Below, in pieces: positions 1 through 12,904 of a stretch of 64,000 nt of DNA. This DNA is from Bryoerythrophyllum caledonicum (lineage: Eukaryota; Streptophyta; Bryopsida; Pottiales; Pottiaceae). Numbering within the stretch: the first letter of the stretch is position 1; each line of letters opens with the position of its first letter. A program made the translations under genes and the position numbers. Under the pieces are notes generated by a model. It was given only the letters and a program-made list of their open reading frames with translations. It was not told where the DNA came from and ran no database searches. Location of the stretch: assembly GCA_963971425.1 (NCBI GenBank), contig OZ020519.1, positions 23,600,786-23,664,785 on the forward strand, written 5' to 3'.

Positions 1-542
1 AAAAATCCTTCTTTTCCACATAAAACTAAGAGATCTTCATAATTTCTACATTTTATTTTCCCCACAACATTATGTAGTGTAAACCTCCTTATTGACCATT
101 CGGATTCTCATTCTAAAACATATTCAGTTTACAAAAAAACACAACATGAATTGACAATTTTTGAACCTTCAGCCCTTGCACAAATCTTTGGAATATGCTA
201 CACCCTTTCTTTACCTCGAAAAATTGGTGTACAAGGAACGAGAATCATGCTTTACATGATAATAATGAATTCACACCTTGTGTATTTCAAAAATTTGACA
301 CTAAGTAAAGTCAAAGGTTGTTGATCCACTAAACATATGGAAGAAAATGAATAGTTTTCTGTACTTCAAACACTATAATCTTTTTATCCATGCGGTCAAA
401 GCTTATGAAATCTTGTGACTACCTTACTAAATAATTCTTAATGAGGATCCTACAGTCAAACTAGAAATACAAGTATTTTGATTCTTCCTTACTCATTACA
501 CTAAAACTACCAGTTTTGAAGTGTTTATGGTTACTGTAGGGG
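1..542 (-). mobile_element. Family A MITE, partial copy cut by window start
   Basis: This stretch is the inverted counterpart of 836-1400 (shared motifs around GAAGTGTTT, AAGATTATAGTGTTTGAAG and the GTAAACCTTCTTATTG block). It ends at GGGG followed by TCAA, a one-base variant of the TTAA that flanks the other copies. With the copy at 836-1750 it forms a large fold-back around about 290 bp of spacer. No coding capacity is seen. Confidence 0.6.
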
Positions 543-835
543 TCAAGTTATTGCCAATCTGTGAAACGTCCTCACATGTTGTGTGTAGGTTTACTCAGGC
601 CCATATTGCAAGCACTTTGTGACCAGGACTGGGTACAGGGAAATGGCCGAGAACGGTCCTCTTGTACGTCGCCTAGCTGTGTGTCTGCAATATATGTGTA
701 TCTTCCTCCAAAAATGATAAATTATGACTCTTTCAACACACTTTGGCTTTGTTGCCTCTCCCGCCTTCCCTCTTGGATATGACAATTACAGTGCCTATTT
801 GCCATAACCCTTCCTCCTACAACTATTCATGTTAA

Positions 836-1750
836 CCCCTAAAAGCCCGTGACAATTTCACACCCAAAACACTTCAAAATTGTTGATTCTAGTGCAATGA
901 GTAAGGAAGGAAATAAAACCTTATATTTATCCTTTTGACCATAGGATCTCAATAAAGACTTATTAAGTAACATACTCACAAAATTTCATACACTTTGACC
1001 GCACAAATTGAAAGATTATAGTGTTTGAAGTCAAGAAGATGGTTCATTTTTTTCCCTGCGTTGAGTGGAACAACAGACTTTGACTTCACTTGGTATTAAA
1101 ATTTTGCAGCACACAAGGTCTAAATCTCTTTCCATTGTGTTGAGCATGATGTTAGTATCGTATGCAACGATTTTAAGAGCTAGAGAAGGGGTGTAGCATA
1201 TTCAGAACAAGTGTGCAAGGAGTGGAGGTTCAAAAATTGTCAATTCACGGTTTGTTTTTTTGAGAATTTAATATGTTTTAGAATGATGATTCAAATGGCC
1301 AATAAGAAGGTTTACACCACATATTGTTGTAGAAATAATAAAAAGTGAAAAATATGAAGATCTCTACGTTTTATGTAGAAAAGATGAGGTTTTTTCCCAC
1401 CACTCGCCGGAAATGTATAAAAATGTGTTAAAAAGTTTTTTACACTAAAGACAAGAATTTTTTTTGACATCGTCGAAGAACGTAATATTCTCTACATGTA
1501 TGGAAAATCTCAATGTCAATAGAGACTTCTAGCACAATTTTGGAGCTGCCCAGAGTCCCCATTTATAACTTTGAGTGGTACTAACTTTCAAACCATGAAT
1601 CCAAAAATGATAATAAAAATATCCTAGATGGAGCTCTTATCAGGGACAATCTAGTATAAGAGTTAAAGAAAAAATAGATTTTTTTTTAAATTTTAGGAAC
1701 CTGCCCAAAATCCAAAATGTACGCCCCTCGTACACTTGGGCTCTTAGGGA
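836..1750 (+). mobile_element. Family A MITE with TTAA target duplication
   Basis: TTAA stands at 832-835 and again at 1751-1754. The element begins CCCCTAAAAGCCC and ends GGGCTCTTAGGGA, so the termini are imperfect inverted repeats starting CCC. The TTAA duplication plus CCC-starting termini is typical of the piggyBac superfamily (known biology). Assignment of this non-autonomous element to piggyBac is inference. Related copies lie at 1-542, 9778-10695 and 58118-59055. Confidence 0.65.
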
Positions 1751-1782
1751 TTAACTAGAAAAAAAACTAAGAAGACATTACT

Positions 1783-1886
<104 letters not shown>

Positions 1887-2037
1887 TTGTTGAACTCCTT
1901 GTAGACTTGATCATTGCAACTAATCACAAGAAATTGAAGCTAAGTATGTTGAAATTGAGTTGAAATAGCTAAAAAAAAACTATGCTAGGGTTTGCACCGC
2001 TTTGATCTACCACTCCCCTACCAACTAAGCTAAGGTA

Positions 2038-2345
2038 ACCCCCTTGGTAACCAACCAAAATCCAAAACCAACACTTATAAATTTGGGGTATATCCAACCC
2101 ACTTCCACCCATTATCACCTATTTAGCTCCAAAAGGAGGTTTTCTATCAATCAAGACCTCTTACTTTTGGTTGGCGCTTATGGGGGTACTTATATTGACG
2201 GCCACTGGCTAAACATGATAACATACTTTGAAAATTCACAACAAATTCACATTTCATTGGAAAAATATAAAATCACTTGGGTTAAAATTGTAATTCTATT
2301 GGTTATCACTATCATTTATTATCCATATATGCACATTGCTTAACT
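2038..2345 (+). repeat. Family F repeat, copy 1
   Basis: This block resembles 19757-20090 over its full length, sharing for example ACTTTGAAAATT, TTCACATTTCATTGGAAAAA and CATATGCACATTGCT, at roughly 70-75 percent by eye. It is a dispersed non-coding repeat. The short open frame inside it has no recognisable product. Confidence 0.5.
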
Positions 2346-2935
2346 TGTCGGTCATGGGGATTTACCTAGTAGGCTCACCGTTTGAGCTACATCCCCTCAA
2401 ATTATGCATGTTGCACCGCCAACTCCGGACAACTCTTCGTGATTTCAGTGATGTATCCTCCACTGTGCTAGTATTATGTCTTTGACATAGACTACCCAAC
2501 CCAAGGCTTGGTGGGCAGCCGCCCCACGGGACCAAATACAAGTCTCTTGCAGGCATTGGCTCTTTGAGAATGGTGATATGATCAACTAAGAGACTACTAA
2601 TCTATGATAGGGGCAGATAAACCCTAGATCCGTGCAGCAACTTGAATTAGTTGACCTGTCCTTTAAGAGAGTTCCGTGTTACTGGTGCTAGAAGCCACGG
2701 TTTTGTGCAACCCCACAGTGTAACTTTTCCCAAACCATTGTCATCATCATCCACTAAATCATGAACCATCATGGAGCCTCTGTACAACTAAGCATACCTA
2801 CGATGCATTTTATCTACAAAAGTGTGCTCAAACATAGGCCTGGGAAATTTCTGAGAAAAAGCGGCCACTGTCCTTTATCCTTAAGGACCAAGTGTCAGTT
2901 CAGGGGACAAAGATTTTCACAGTGTCTTTCATTTC
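2346..2935. other. No gene seen
   Basis: Intergenic sequence between the family F repeat and the L1 3' end. No coding, RNA or repeat signal was recognised. Confidence 0.5.
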
Positions 2936-5292
2936 TTCTTTTTTTTTTTGGCACAAGAAAACCAAAATTTACTTGCAAAGAAGAAACCAGAAACCACACA
3001 AAGAGCAGGCCAAGGCTAGCCACGTAACAGACACAACATACCAGCTAACAAAACTCACAAACCCAAAAGACCCTTGACTTGTGTCTACTACACACATCCT
3101 CGAAACAACCCCAATTGGCGTTGAAACGGGTGGTGGCCGCGATCCTACTTTGATTGGAGTTCGCCGCCACGATTCCCCCCCACGAAATTTTGCCATAGTC
3201 AGTCACGTCTTGCCAAATGACACTTTGCATCATGTGCTTGTTCCATTGCTACTCATTGAGAACACAATCGTTCCTATCAATTCAAGTGGTCCATACCGTA
3301 ATTTTGTGCGGCAGGAGCGAAATGCAGCTCATTCTACAAAACTTCCAAGGCAATGTGGTGGCAAAAATGGCATGTCTAAGGCTCGGCTTCTCCCACAACT
3401 TGCCAAAGGAGTTCCCAAGTGCGTTGAGGATTCTCACAATGTAGTCTCTAGCACAACTAGCCTGTAGGCTACTTCAGAACCTGTGGCAAATGGACTCCCC
3501 TTCCCCCAAACTATAGGCCTCGCACCTCCAGTCCACCTCCGTATAGGCACGCTGCCGCCATTGGTTGACAACCACGGCACGGTGCCACACCTGTCAAATG
3601 AGCCCGACATTTTACCACACCTCTCAGAATTCCAGCCATTAGCCCACTTGACTAAATCGTGGTAGCAACACGTCGCGCCATTTGGTCTTAGCAAAGTTGA
3701 GAGAAGGCTGCCTCTTCTCTAACATCTTGCATCCCATCTGAGTGAAGTAGGACATAATCAAAGTGCCATTTGTCCATTGGACTCTCTCGGGATCTCACGG
3801 TAGCGAGCAAACCTACGCAAAGTACAATAGGCGAGTCTTCTGAGGGGCCTACCTACCGCTTTTAGAGGCAACAACCACTCGAATCCTGTCTAGTTGACCA
3901 TCAGCGCCCAAGAGGAAGATCCATTTGGTAGCCTCTCCATGGATTTAGACATATTCGCAATATAGAAAAGAGAGGTTCTGCCTCGAAAGACCCAGTGTCT
4001 TTTGGAGCTTACCACAACCTAGGTCAAGAGCCCGACACTCTAAAGTACGTAGAGGAAGGAGTCCTTAGCCCACAGCATAAAGACTCCGACCCACTCATGC
4101 GGGTCAAGTCGTGACCTGGCAGACGAAGCTAAAGACGCGAGTTGGCCCACAAGTCTAGAAGAAACCTCCTCCACTATCTCTGTTCACACTCAGGAAGGCC
4201 CACACAGACAACAATCTCTTTGAAGAAAAAGAGACAGCTCTCACTAAGAAGTTATACATCACAATAGAAGAAAAGCCTCTTCCTAGCAAGCGCCACGGCT
4301 CTCGCCTTCGGAAATTCCGTCTGGAATGTCAACATGTCACTTAACCACTAGATCGCATAGCCAAGCCACTCCTCCAAATTATTAGGAGGTTTGACTTCCG
4401 CCTCCTTATAAATCTGGCGCCAAGAACGTTTGGTACAATTGAACGATAAAGCCATTGGTAGCACATAAATTAGGGCAAGAGATCCACCAGAGGCTTGTCG
4501 GCCACGTGTGATCTCCTGCCGGTTGGCTTCTAGGTACGCTTGCCCTTAACATTCCATAGAAGTAAGATTTGCTTGGAGTGAAAGCAACCATCACTCACTT
4601 GCACACAAGTGCGATGGTGGCCTCGACTAGGTCGATAAGATTCAACCTCCCCTCATCCTTCTTCTAGCAGCAAGTCTGCTAAGCAGCTTGTACATTGGTG
4701 GGTTGCAAGCCCAAATGATAATGTCGATCTTACTAGTCGCTTTCTTCACAGCCACACAGCTGCCTCCAAAATTGCAAGGACGAACAAAAGGGTGGATGTG
4801 AGGATTCTGCTGCTAATCACCACGTGTGCTAAACTCTTGGACTTTAGAGAGCTCCAAAACGGGAGCTTCTTGTCCAGCTTAGCGTGGACAAAATGGTCCA
4901 CACTAGTGGCAGTGAGGTCAAGCCAAATGGCATTGTCAATAGCTTGAAAACCTCTTGTCGAGGAGCCCACCGTTAAGGTAGCATGTCAGCCCACGCCGGT
5001 CTCGGACACCCACTTCGCCCCCAATTGTAAGCAATAGGCTTATCAAGGTTTGACTCCAACCCGGAGGATGTTTCAAAGCGGCCAAGCATGTCTGCGTTAT
5101 TGAGTACCACTAGCTCCTCTGTTGCCGAGGTCATGGAGGTATCGTCTGCAAATTGAAGGATGATTTATTGCTCGTCCGCCCCTGGGATATTAGTCTCTTT
5201 GATACGCTCCATCCCAACCTCCTACTTAGTACCCTTATTCAAGACCTCTCCAATAATGAAAAAGAAATAAGGCGCCACTCGGCAACCTTACC

Positions 5293-5595
5293 TCACTCCC
5301 AACTTAATAAAAACGCCCCAGTGATCCGCCCATTTACATTAACCCGTGCTCGCGCCTCAATAAACAATAAAGAAAACATCTGCAAGAACTCAACGGGGAA
5401 TTCCATCATTTTGAGTGCCCAAAAGAGGAAGAGAAGATCCACGCAATTGTAGGCCTTTGAGAAGTCCAACTCGAGAAAGAAGAGGGACTGATTTGACTCC
5501 TTTGCATGGTGGATTGTCTTGTCGGTTAAGAAAATGTTGTCCAGGATAAAGTCCATGGAAGAAAAGGCGGACCGGTCAACCTCTATAAGCTCCAT
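5293..5595 (-). pseudogene. L1 reverse transcriptase core fragment
   Basis: A surviving 100-codon frame of the L1 RT. It contains DRSAFSSMDFILDNIFLTDK followed by the palm motif FLELDFSKAYNCVD, corresponding to the first catalytic aspartate block of L1 RT (FDFSKAFDxVD in plant L1s). The YxDD block is not in this open piece. It belongs to the decayed L1 at 2936-8930 and is not functional by itself. Confidence 0.8.
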
Positions 5596-5771
5596 AAGTA
5601 TAGGCTAGAGTCTAAGTTGGAGCGCTTTGGCAAATACCTTATATGATACATTGAAGAGGGTTATAGGTCTCCAATTATTAAAAATTTCTCTTTCTCCAAC
5701 CTTGTGGATTAGCGCAATCAACCCCTCCGTATTGTCTTACCTAAACTCCCCAACGTCTAGCACTTCAGTGA

Positions 5772-6110
5772 TCATGGAGAGTAGTTGGGCGCAATCACAG
5801 GCCACATGGCCTTGTACAGTTCTGCAACAATCTCGTTGAGCCCTGGGGACTTGTATGGTGCCAGAGCGTGCACCTCCATGTCGAGTTTTTCTAGAGAAAT
5901 GGGCATGCTTAATGTCAAGTTTATGACATCATTCAACTTTGCGCAAGGTCCATCTAGCATCAAACTATAAACCTCTTTGATTTCCGCCAACTGCTGCCAC
6001 TGCTTGTACAACTTTGAGTAAAAGTCAAAACACACCTCTTCCAATTCTGACTGGTGCGTGTGCTTCACCCCATGAGTGTAAGCAAACTTGGTGATGCTAG
6101 AAGCCGCCAA
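5772..6110 (-). pseudogene. L1 RT N-terminal fragment
   Basis: A 112-codon open remnant upstream of the RT core on the minus strand. It carries the pattern HxxELEEVCFDFYSKLYKQ, then LEKLDMEVHALAPYKSPGLN and EIVAELYKAMWPVI. This is the usual plant L1 spacer leading into RT block 1 (KSPGxDG). Part of the dead L1. Confidence 0.75.
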
Positions 6111-6948
6111 ACAAGGCTTAATGCTATGAAAAAAATCCTTAGAGGGCTAATCACCATTCTTTTGAGCCACCAAATCCATGGGGCTCCGGTGCAGCAAGGG
6201 TGCGAGCACGCTTCAAATAGTTGCAAAGGCTGACCTTGGTGGCTCTCCTCACTTTTGCCCGCTCCTTGCAAAAGTCTTGGTACCACATGAAAATGCGCTC
6301 CATCTTCTCAAAGAAGCCCATCCGCAAGGAACAAGCCTTCTAAAGAGCCTTCAATTTACTGACAAACCTCTTGTCTTTGAGGTAGACAACACTTGAAGGT
6401 GGTCAAAGTGCCCCCCGTCGCAAAAGATCTTGTAGGATTTCACGTGTTGGTCTGTAGCACCCACCGAGTTGGAGAAAGTATAGAAGCAATCGAGTCTTGC
6501 AAGAACCCGCCCCGTGCCAACCCTTCTATTATTCCACGTAAACTTGATAGGCTCGTCAAACTTGTAGAAATCCTGGACATTCAGCCCCTGCTTTAGAGTT
6601 GTGAATTTGAAGAGCTAGCGGTCAAAGGGCATGCGCTTTGACGCTGAACACTTGTTGCGGCCATTTTCAACAAAATTCCAATTGCTCCCAAACACTCACT
6701 TGCACAAGGGAGGAAGCGTAGGATCCTTTGATAGGAAGTGTAAGGCCCCTACACATTAAGGACTCCAACATCAATCCCCCTTGGCTCCTCCAAAATAATT
6801 CAATGAGCGATCCTTCCACTTGACAATCCGTGGAATGAACCAAGAGAAGAATCATAAGTGAAACTTGCATGGTGAGACCCCCACAACCAGCCACTACGTG
6901 GTTGGCTTTGATGGCTTCATAGTTAAAAGCGGTTGCTTGTCTCTACAA

Positions 6949-7158
6949 CTACTCTCCTACCTCAACTAGAGCCTCATCCCTTTTGCTTCTGCTCTTGCAC
7001 ACATAAAATATCAAGGGTATGAAGAAAGAGGCAAAGGAATTTCTAAGTCTATTGACATCGTCTATGTTGTTAAGATCTTGCACATTATGACTCATAAGTT
7101 GCAAATTCATGATTATGGGAGAGAGGGGAGTGGCCGTGGGGACGTGGAGGACACGCAA
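6949..7158 (-). pseudogene. L1 endonuclease N-terminal fragment
   Basis: The remnant contains LMSHNVQDLNNIDDVNRLRN, which resembles the first strand and asparagine motif of the APE-type endonuclease in plant L1 elements (xxWNxRGLNxxxK). It lies at the expected distance upstream of the RT fragments. Later catalytic motifs were not found in frame. Confidence 0.55.
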
Positions 7159-8930
7159 ACATTAATGACTCGGATTCCCCCACTAGAGGTGACGCTATTC
7201 CTTGTCTAAGGAGGGGTGGTGAGCACGGCATCCACATTGGAGGTGGTGTGAATATATCCTCTACATCATAGGAGGCGCCATTCTCCAAAAGGCACTCATC
7301 TGCTCTCGGGGCGGAAGGGGAGGGAGAACCATAAATCCGGTGAGCACCGTACCGCTTTGGTCAACTCTGGCCGCTGCCTTCAGAAGGCTCCGCGCAAGAC
7401 GTCTCCCTGCCACCACCCACCGCGCTTCCCTTCAAAGCGCCTCTGCCTCCTTGCAGCCCTTGTCATATCTTGGATTTGTCGCTACTTCCCATGTTGCACT
7501 CTCCCACGTCTCTTTTGTCTTTGCTCTGACCGCATCCTTGCTCCCTTGTCTCTCTATAGTGCGGGTGTCCTTTCTTGCGTTGTGCTAAAAAGCCGCCATC
7601 TTGTCATACTTGTTACTTGCGCCTCAGGCTCGTTCTACTTGGGTGGCGCTAATTGTTGTTTTGCCCCTATGGACTCCATAAGCTCTACCGCCTTGCTAGA
7701 TTCACCTTTATCTTTTTCGACTTCTAGCTCCTTGCCTTTGTCACCACAGAGTCTTGAGGCTGCTATTTGGCGCCCGGGCCCATGGGACTGTCTTTTTCAA
7801 AATGTGTGGTATCAAGACACTAGTACCACGTAATGGGCAAGTTAATTGTAGTCAATCATGATGGGATGTTGTGTCCATGCGCAACCATTTGACACGACAA
7901 CGGCAGGCTCCCAACCGATACCAATGTCCAGAGCAAGGCAATAACAATGCTTACCCACATTGCCATGGAACTCATCTTTTCCAAGGACCTCTTCAAGACT
8001 TGCAACAATCTTATCAACGACTAGGACAATCTTTTTAGGTCTGTAGCATAGTGTCACCCATGTAGGAATCTTCATTCGGATGGCATTGCTGAAGTAGTAT
8101 TTTCTTGTTGTAGTCATTGTCCATATGGTTGAATTTTGCCACATAATGATAGAAGATGTAGTGCCCTTCAACGGAGCAATTAGACTTGAATTGCAGCAAC
8201 TTGCAAACCAAATCGGCAAACTCCACCTTGACAAGAAAGGATCCCTCGCTAAGGTTCCCCCAAATTGCACATTCCGTCATATCTTCTGCTGGAAGGCCTC
8301 GCACCATCCTTGCATACAATGCTCGATCGGCTTCCCACCTAGGAAGCAAACAATGAGACTAAATTCTAAAAGGTGCTAAGATTTACTTTTGATGATATTT
8401 TGATTGACTTGAATCTCTCATTTGAGGTTACGCAGCAAAAGTCCACCGTAGTTGCAAGAGTAATCCTCACGAAGCTCCTCCCCTGGGATGGCCTTTGTAA
8501 CGTAAAGACAGTGAGTTGAAAGTTGTTGTGACTAAAACATATTGTCTAGTTCAATCAGGGTTTTGGCCTCACCTAGCTACGGTAGAGCCTCAACTACTGG
8601 GAGTCTATGAGCATGTTCTTCAAACATAGGATCGTAAGTAACCCTATCTCCGTTGCGCTAAAGGATCTTCATATAGGAAACAAGCAGCACCTAGGACAGG
8701 CCATAGCGGCCATAGCGGATCTTTTACAGAGGTATCGCAATTCGTTGCGCCCCAAATTGAACCCCACGTAGAGAGATGCCGACAAGTGAAAGCAGGAGAA
8801 CCTTGTGACCCTAGCACGCAGGGACAACGCCCCCGCAGAGCATAGCAGCCAGCCACCCTACTTTGGATAAAGCCACCAGGTAGAACCCATTCATTACAAA
8901 CCAGATCAGTCACTCGTTACCCACTAACAG

Positions 8931-9773
8931 CGATCAACACTAATTCTAATCCTTACTAAAAAACAAAGCTCCCTTCCAAAAACGCCGATGTGCTTGACTT
9001 GACATGATGATAAAAACGTGTAGCTCTCACTACCAATTAGACGTTAGATTCTTGTGTGAGATTGTTGGCCCTCCATATGCTCCAGCAAACCCTAGGATCG
9101 TTGCAATGAGGCACTTTGAGAGCCTCCATCTTTGCTCCATAATCAATTTTCTTGTTGCAATTATCTTTCACTCCGTATGGTAAAAAATTCATAGAATTTT
9201 TACCACATCATCTCATACAAGTTAAAAAAAAAAGATCATATAGTTACATTCTCAAAAAGTTTATCTAGGCAATTTTTAGTCAATGGAGTGAATTTTCCTC
9301 TAAAATATCTTTATCCTTTAATCCTTCAAGGCCTTCAAGCGTAGTAGTTTATGCAGAACATCATTGATATAGAGTTTACATTTCATCACGGCCCCACTCC
9401 ACAAAAATCATTGTAGCTTGCTAATGTCTGCATTAATTTTGGTGGCCTCCTTCCCAATAGATGCTCATCTTGCTCCAAGTCTAAATTTTCCTCAAATTTT
9501 CAGAGGAAAATGTGCTATAAATGACCCCAAAATGGTTGTTAAGCCTTGAAGGGTTAACGGTTGAATCTTTAGCACCATTGATTGGAATTATAAGGTTGTT
9601 GCTTAGTTACTTTATAAATTCTAAACTAAATTAGATAATTTAATGTAGAATTATGGGAAATTTGGTAGTTGTTCTAGAATTTTCAAAGGCAACTGGATAT
9701 CTCCAAATTTAATTGGCTCATCTTGTACTAGCTCTCAATTCTCCTTAGATGCCATTTCTCCTCATACATCGAC
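8931..9773. other. No gene seen
   Basis: AT-rich intergenic sequence between the L1 and the next family A MITE. It has only short open frames without recognisable motifs. Confidence 0.5.
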
Positions 9774-9777
9774 TTAA

Positions 9778-10695
9778 CCCCTAGAGGCCCATTTAACCTT
9801 AAGGGACGTTTTTCATTTCACGCACGTTCCTAAAATTTGACAAAAAATCTTTTCTCTTTGAAATATTTACACTAGATTTTCCTTGATAAGATCTTTGTGG
9901 AAATACATTTTTAATTTTTTTGGATTCATATATGAAAGTTATTAGCCTTCAAAGTCAAATTGGGAAATCTGGGCAGCTCCAAAAGTTTTGCTAGACGTTT
10001 CTATTGACATTGAGATGATTCATACATATAGACAATATTACCTTCTTTGAAGATGTCAAAAAAAATCTTGTCTTTAATGTTAATAAACAATTTAACCCAA
10101 GTCAAACATTTTCACACACTATCGGGTAAGGTACCCAAAAAACTTCTTCTTTTCTACACAAAACCTAGAGATCTTTATATTTTTCACTTTTATATTTTTG
10201 ACAACAACATGTGGTGAAAGCCTTCTTATAAACCGTTTGGATGATCATTCTTAACATATTAAGTTCACAATAAAATATAACGTGCATTGGCAATTTTTCA
10301 ACCTCCACTTCTTGCACACTTGTTTTGAATATGCTACACCCCTTCTCTAACTCTAAAAATTGGTATATGAGGAAATAACATCATTCCTAACACAATGGTA
10401 AGGGATTTAGACCTTGTATAGTGCAAGAATTTGGCAGTAAGTGGAGTCAAAGTCTGTTGATTCACTCAACGTAGGAAAGAAAATAAACCATTTTCTTGAT
10501 TTCAAATGCAATAATTCTCATATCTGTGGAGTAGATTGGAGCCAAAACATTATGTTAAGTTTGAATAGAAGTATTTTTTAAGATCTTACAGTTTAAAGTC
10601 CAAAGTTGTACTTCAAATATAGGTTTTCTTCCCCCTTGTTGATAGTCGTAGTTTTCAAGTGTTTCTTGAGGGAAAATGCCTTGGGCTCTTAGGGA
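9778..10695 (-). mobile_element. Family A MITE with TTAA target duplication
   Basis: TTAA at 9774-9777 and 10696-10699. The left terminus is CCCCTAGAGGCCC and the right terminus GGGCTCTTAGGGA. The inside is the reverse-orientation equivalent of 836-1750. The right TTAA directly adjoins element E, so the two elements share one TTAA at their junction. Confidence 0.7.
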
Positions 10696-10699
10696 TTAA

Positions 10700-12235
10700 A
10701 CCTTAAACGTCTGTTGGAAACCGTATATACAAGCAAGCATTTTACTCCATAGAATACATAAAATGTATGGACATTTTGCAACACTTGCGGGTAGAAGTCA
10801 GCTAGGGTTACTCACTTTTGGGCAAAAAAAATATACCTCAAAGTATATTATTTTGGACAAAAAAACTTGATTTTGCCCAATTTAATGGAAAAAAAAGGTT
10901 TTTCTTCAGAAAAAAGTATGTTTCAAGATGGATCTATGCATGATGTATGTGATTGGATAAGAAATCAAAGCAAAAATCAATACTAATTCCTATTTTAGGA
11001 GCCTTGAAGAAAAATCTTGTTTTTAGCAATAAAAGTGAAAATAAGTTTTCGATCTAGAATCTTCAGTTATAATATATGAACACATTATGGCCTGAATGTG
11101 TTCCAAAACTTTTGAAGTATTTAACTTCCTAGAACTCTCAAAATAAGTATATTTGGCAAATGTCATATACTTGTGACAAGTATATACTGATGAAAGATAT
11201 ACCTATATTGGCCAAACCGTAAGTCAGTACTCAACATTTTTGGGGTTCCTAGACTTTAAATCAAGGCAATTATCACATTCCATCAATAGAATCCCAAGAT
11301 CCGTCCGACATTTGCACTATGCAGCAAAAAACGGTTTGTGACTCTCTTCAAAATCATTTGTGACACTATAAATATACCACCTTAGTGGACTTTCACCCTT
11401 ACACCTTTGGATTGAAGGTTCTTCAACCACATCTTTCATTTGGAGGTCATTTCAGTATCTGGACCTTATCATGTCCAAATATGACAATATACATGTAGAA
11501 TGATGAGGCCATCAATAGCCCTTTTGAGGTTTAAGATTAAGCACTGCAAAATGCAAAAGATGTAAGAGAGTAGGATTTTATCTTTTTAACTAGCATTCAA
11601 AATTCAATAATAAGCTATCAATTGATAAAATGGCAGCCATTCAATAGTTGAGAATGGTCTGGAAAAGTTGCATTTTGTAGGATTCAAGTCCGTTAACCTC
11701 TAAAAGACAGAGACTATGTTTCATCAAAACCTCTCCATATATGCCCCTCTAAGATGGGACGTTGCACGACGAATAAAATTTTAAAAAATCATATTTTAAA
11801 CCATAGGATTTTTAAGTTAAATACTAAAAGAAGACATTCAAAAAGTTTCCTAAACTTTTTCAACATAGATTGTAAGATTCATGCATTTGAAGAATGCAAA
11901 ATGATTTTTTTCTTCCCAGCACAAATAGGGTTAGCGTAATTTGACTCAAGATAATAGAATAATTTCCCACTATTCATTGGATAAATCTTATGGATCTATG
12001 TTCTACCTTGTGTTAGATCATTGCATGCCAAAAACTACAAGAATCCTACATGTACACAGTATGGTATTATATTTGAACAGAATAAGGTTCAAATATCAAA
12101 CTCGCCTAAAGAAAGATGTTAGTTGAAGAATCTTCAATTCAAAGGTGTAAGTCTTCCTAAGCTTCAATAAAAAAATTGTATTTTATATAATAAAATATGT
12201 ATTTGTATATATGGTTTCCAACTGACGTTTAAGAG
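10700..12235 (+). mobile_element. Element E: TTAA-flanked TIR element
   Basis: Left terminus ACCTTAAACGTCTGTTGG and right terminus, read inward on the other strand, CTCTTAAACGTCAGTTGG are inverted repeats. The similarity continues through GAAACC and ATATACAA. TTAA lies on both sides (10696-10699 and 12236-12239). The interior contains the D element (10789-11400) and no convincing gene. A related fragment lies at about 20150-20470. Confidence 0.6.
10789..11400 (+). mobile_element. Element D, copy 1 (small TIR element)
   Basis: This 612-bp block is a near-identical inverted copy of 24563-25176; differences seen by eye are few. Its ends are imperfect inverted repeats, GGGTAGAAGTCAGCTAGGG and, read from the other end, GGGTGAAAGTCCACTAAGG. 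The flanking trinucleotides are TTG/TTA-like and do not match exactly. It is non-coding. Confidence 0.6.
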
Positions 12236-12239
12236 TTAA

Positions 12240-12466
12240 ATTTTTAAGGCTCAAGTATCCATTTTGGGTCGTTTTGGCACAGTAATCTCAATAGCAACTG
12301 CTATAGGCCTCTTCTATGAAATACTTGAACTATGAAAAAGAAGTGGAAGAAGATGGGCATCTATTGAGGCAATTGCCACAAAAATTGGTGCAAGCATCGG
12401 TGAATGACAATGATTTCTGTGAATGGAGGTTGTGATGAAATTTACCCTTTGCGTAGATGTTTGCAG
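12240..12466. other. No gene seen
   Basis: Short AT-rich interval between element E and the LTR-like fragment. Nothing was recognised. Confidence 0.4.
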
Positions 12467-12734
12467 TGTAAAAAATTAAAATGGATTACCTAACCCAAGC
12501 TACTCCATAAAGTTGGTTTGGAAAAAGGTCTTTTTGTTTAGGGTATTTAGAACTAAATGTCACACAAAGGTCACAAAGTAGATAATTCTATCATCAATAT
12601 GACAAAGTATTCTTTCAAATAAACCCAGGAATCTATACTTATGATTTGATTGATCACACTCTTATTATAATCCCCATGTTATGTAGGTAGTGGGAAGTTC
12701 AAATAGACAATAACTCGGGGGGCATCAACCTTTA
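12467..12734 (-). repeat. LTR-related fossil fragment, left part
   Basis: Diverged match to the start (in + coordinates) of the Gypsy LTR at 54199-54570. Shared features are a TGTA start, CTAACCCAAGCTAC, GGAAAAGGTCTTTT and TATTCTCTCAAA-like stretches. The continuation lies at 17112-17692, with the hAT-like element X1 inserted between them. The fragment is old compared with the Gypsy LTRs near 27 and 55 kb. Confidence 0.55.
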
Positions 12735-12904
12735 GGAAGTAATAGGATTGTCTACATAGACGGACAGGGCCCCAAAGACAGCGGATCACACGGACAACAC
12801 TTTTTAGCGGAAAGCTGCGTGAAAAAAAATTTACAAATCCTAAATCAAATTTACAACTTACCTCATGGTGAAACATGTGTACTGACACGACATATCATAT
12901 CACG

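Larger units (their letters stand above)
2936..8930 (-). mobile_element. Decayed L1-type LINE, minus strand
   Basis: Read on the minus strand this is a plant L1. An endonuclease start with the LMSHNVQDLNN motif lies near 7090. RT block 1-like sequence with KSPGLNEIVAELYK lies near 5800-6110, and an RT core with LELDFSKAYNCVD near 5290-5600. A C-terminal tail containing VIWQDVTDYGKISWG lies near 3050-3230. A T run at 2939-2949 is the antisense poly(A) tail. ORF1-like sequence occupies about 7300-8400. The frames are broken in many places, so the copy is dead. The 5' boundary is uncertain (8.4-9.1 kb), and I found no convincing target duplication. The 3' end matches the shorter L1 at 25315-26150. 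Confidence 0.8.
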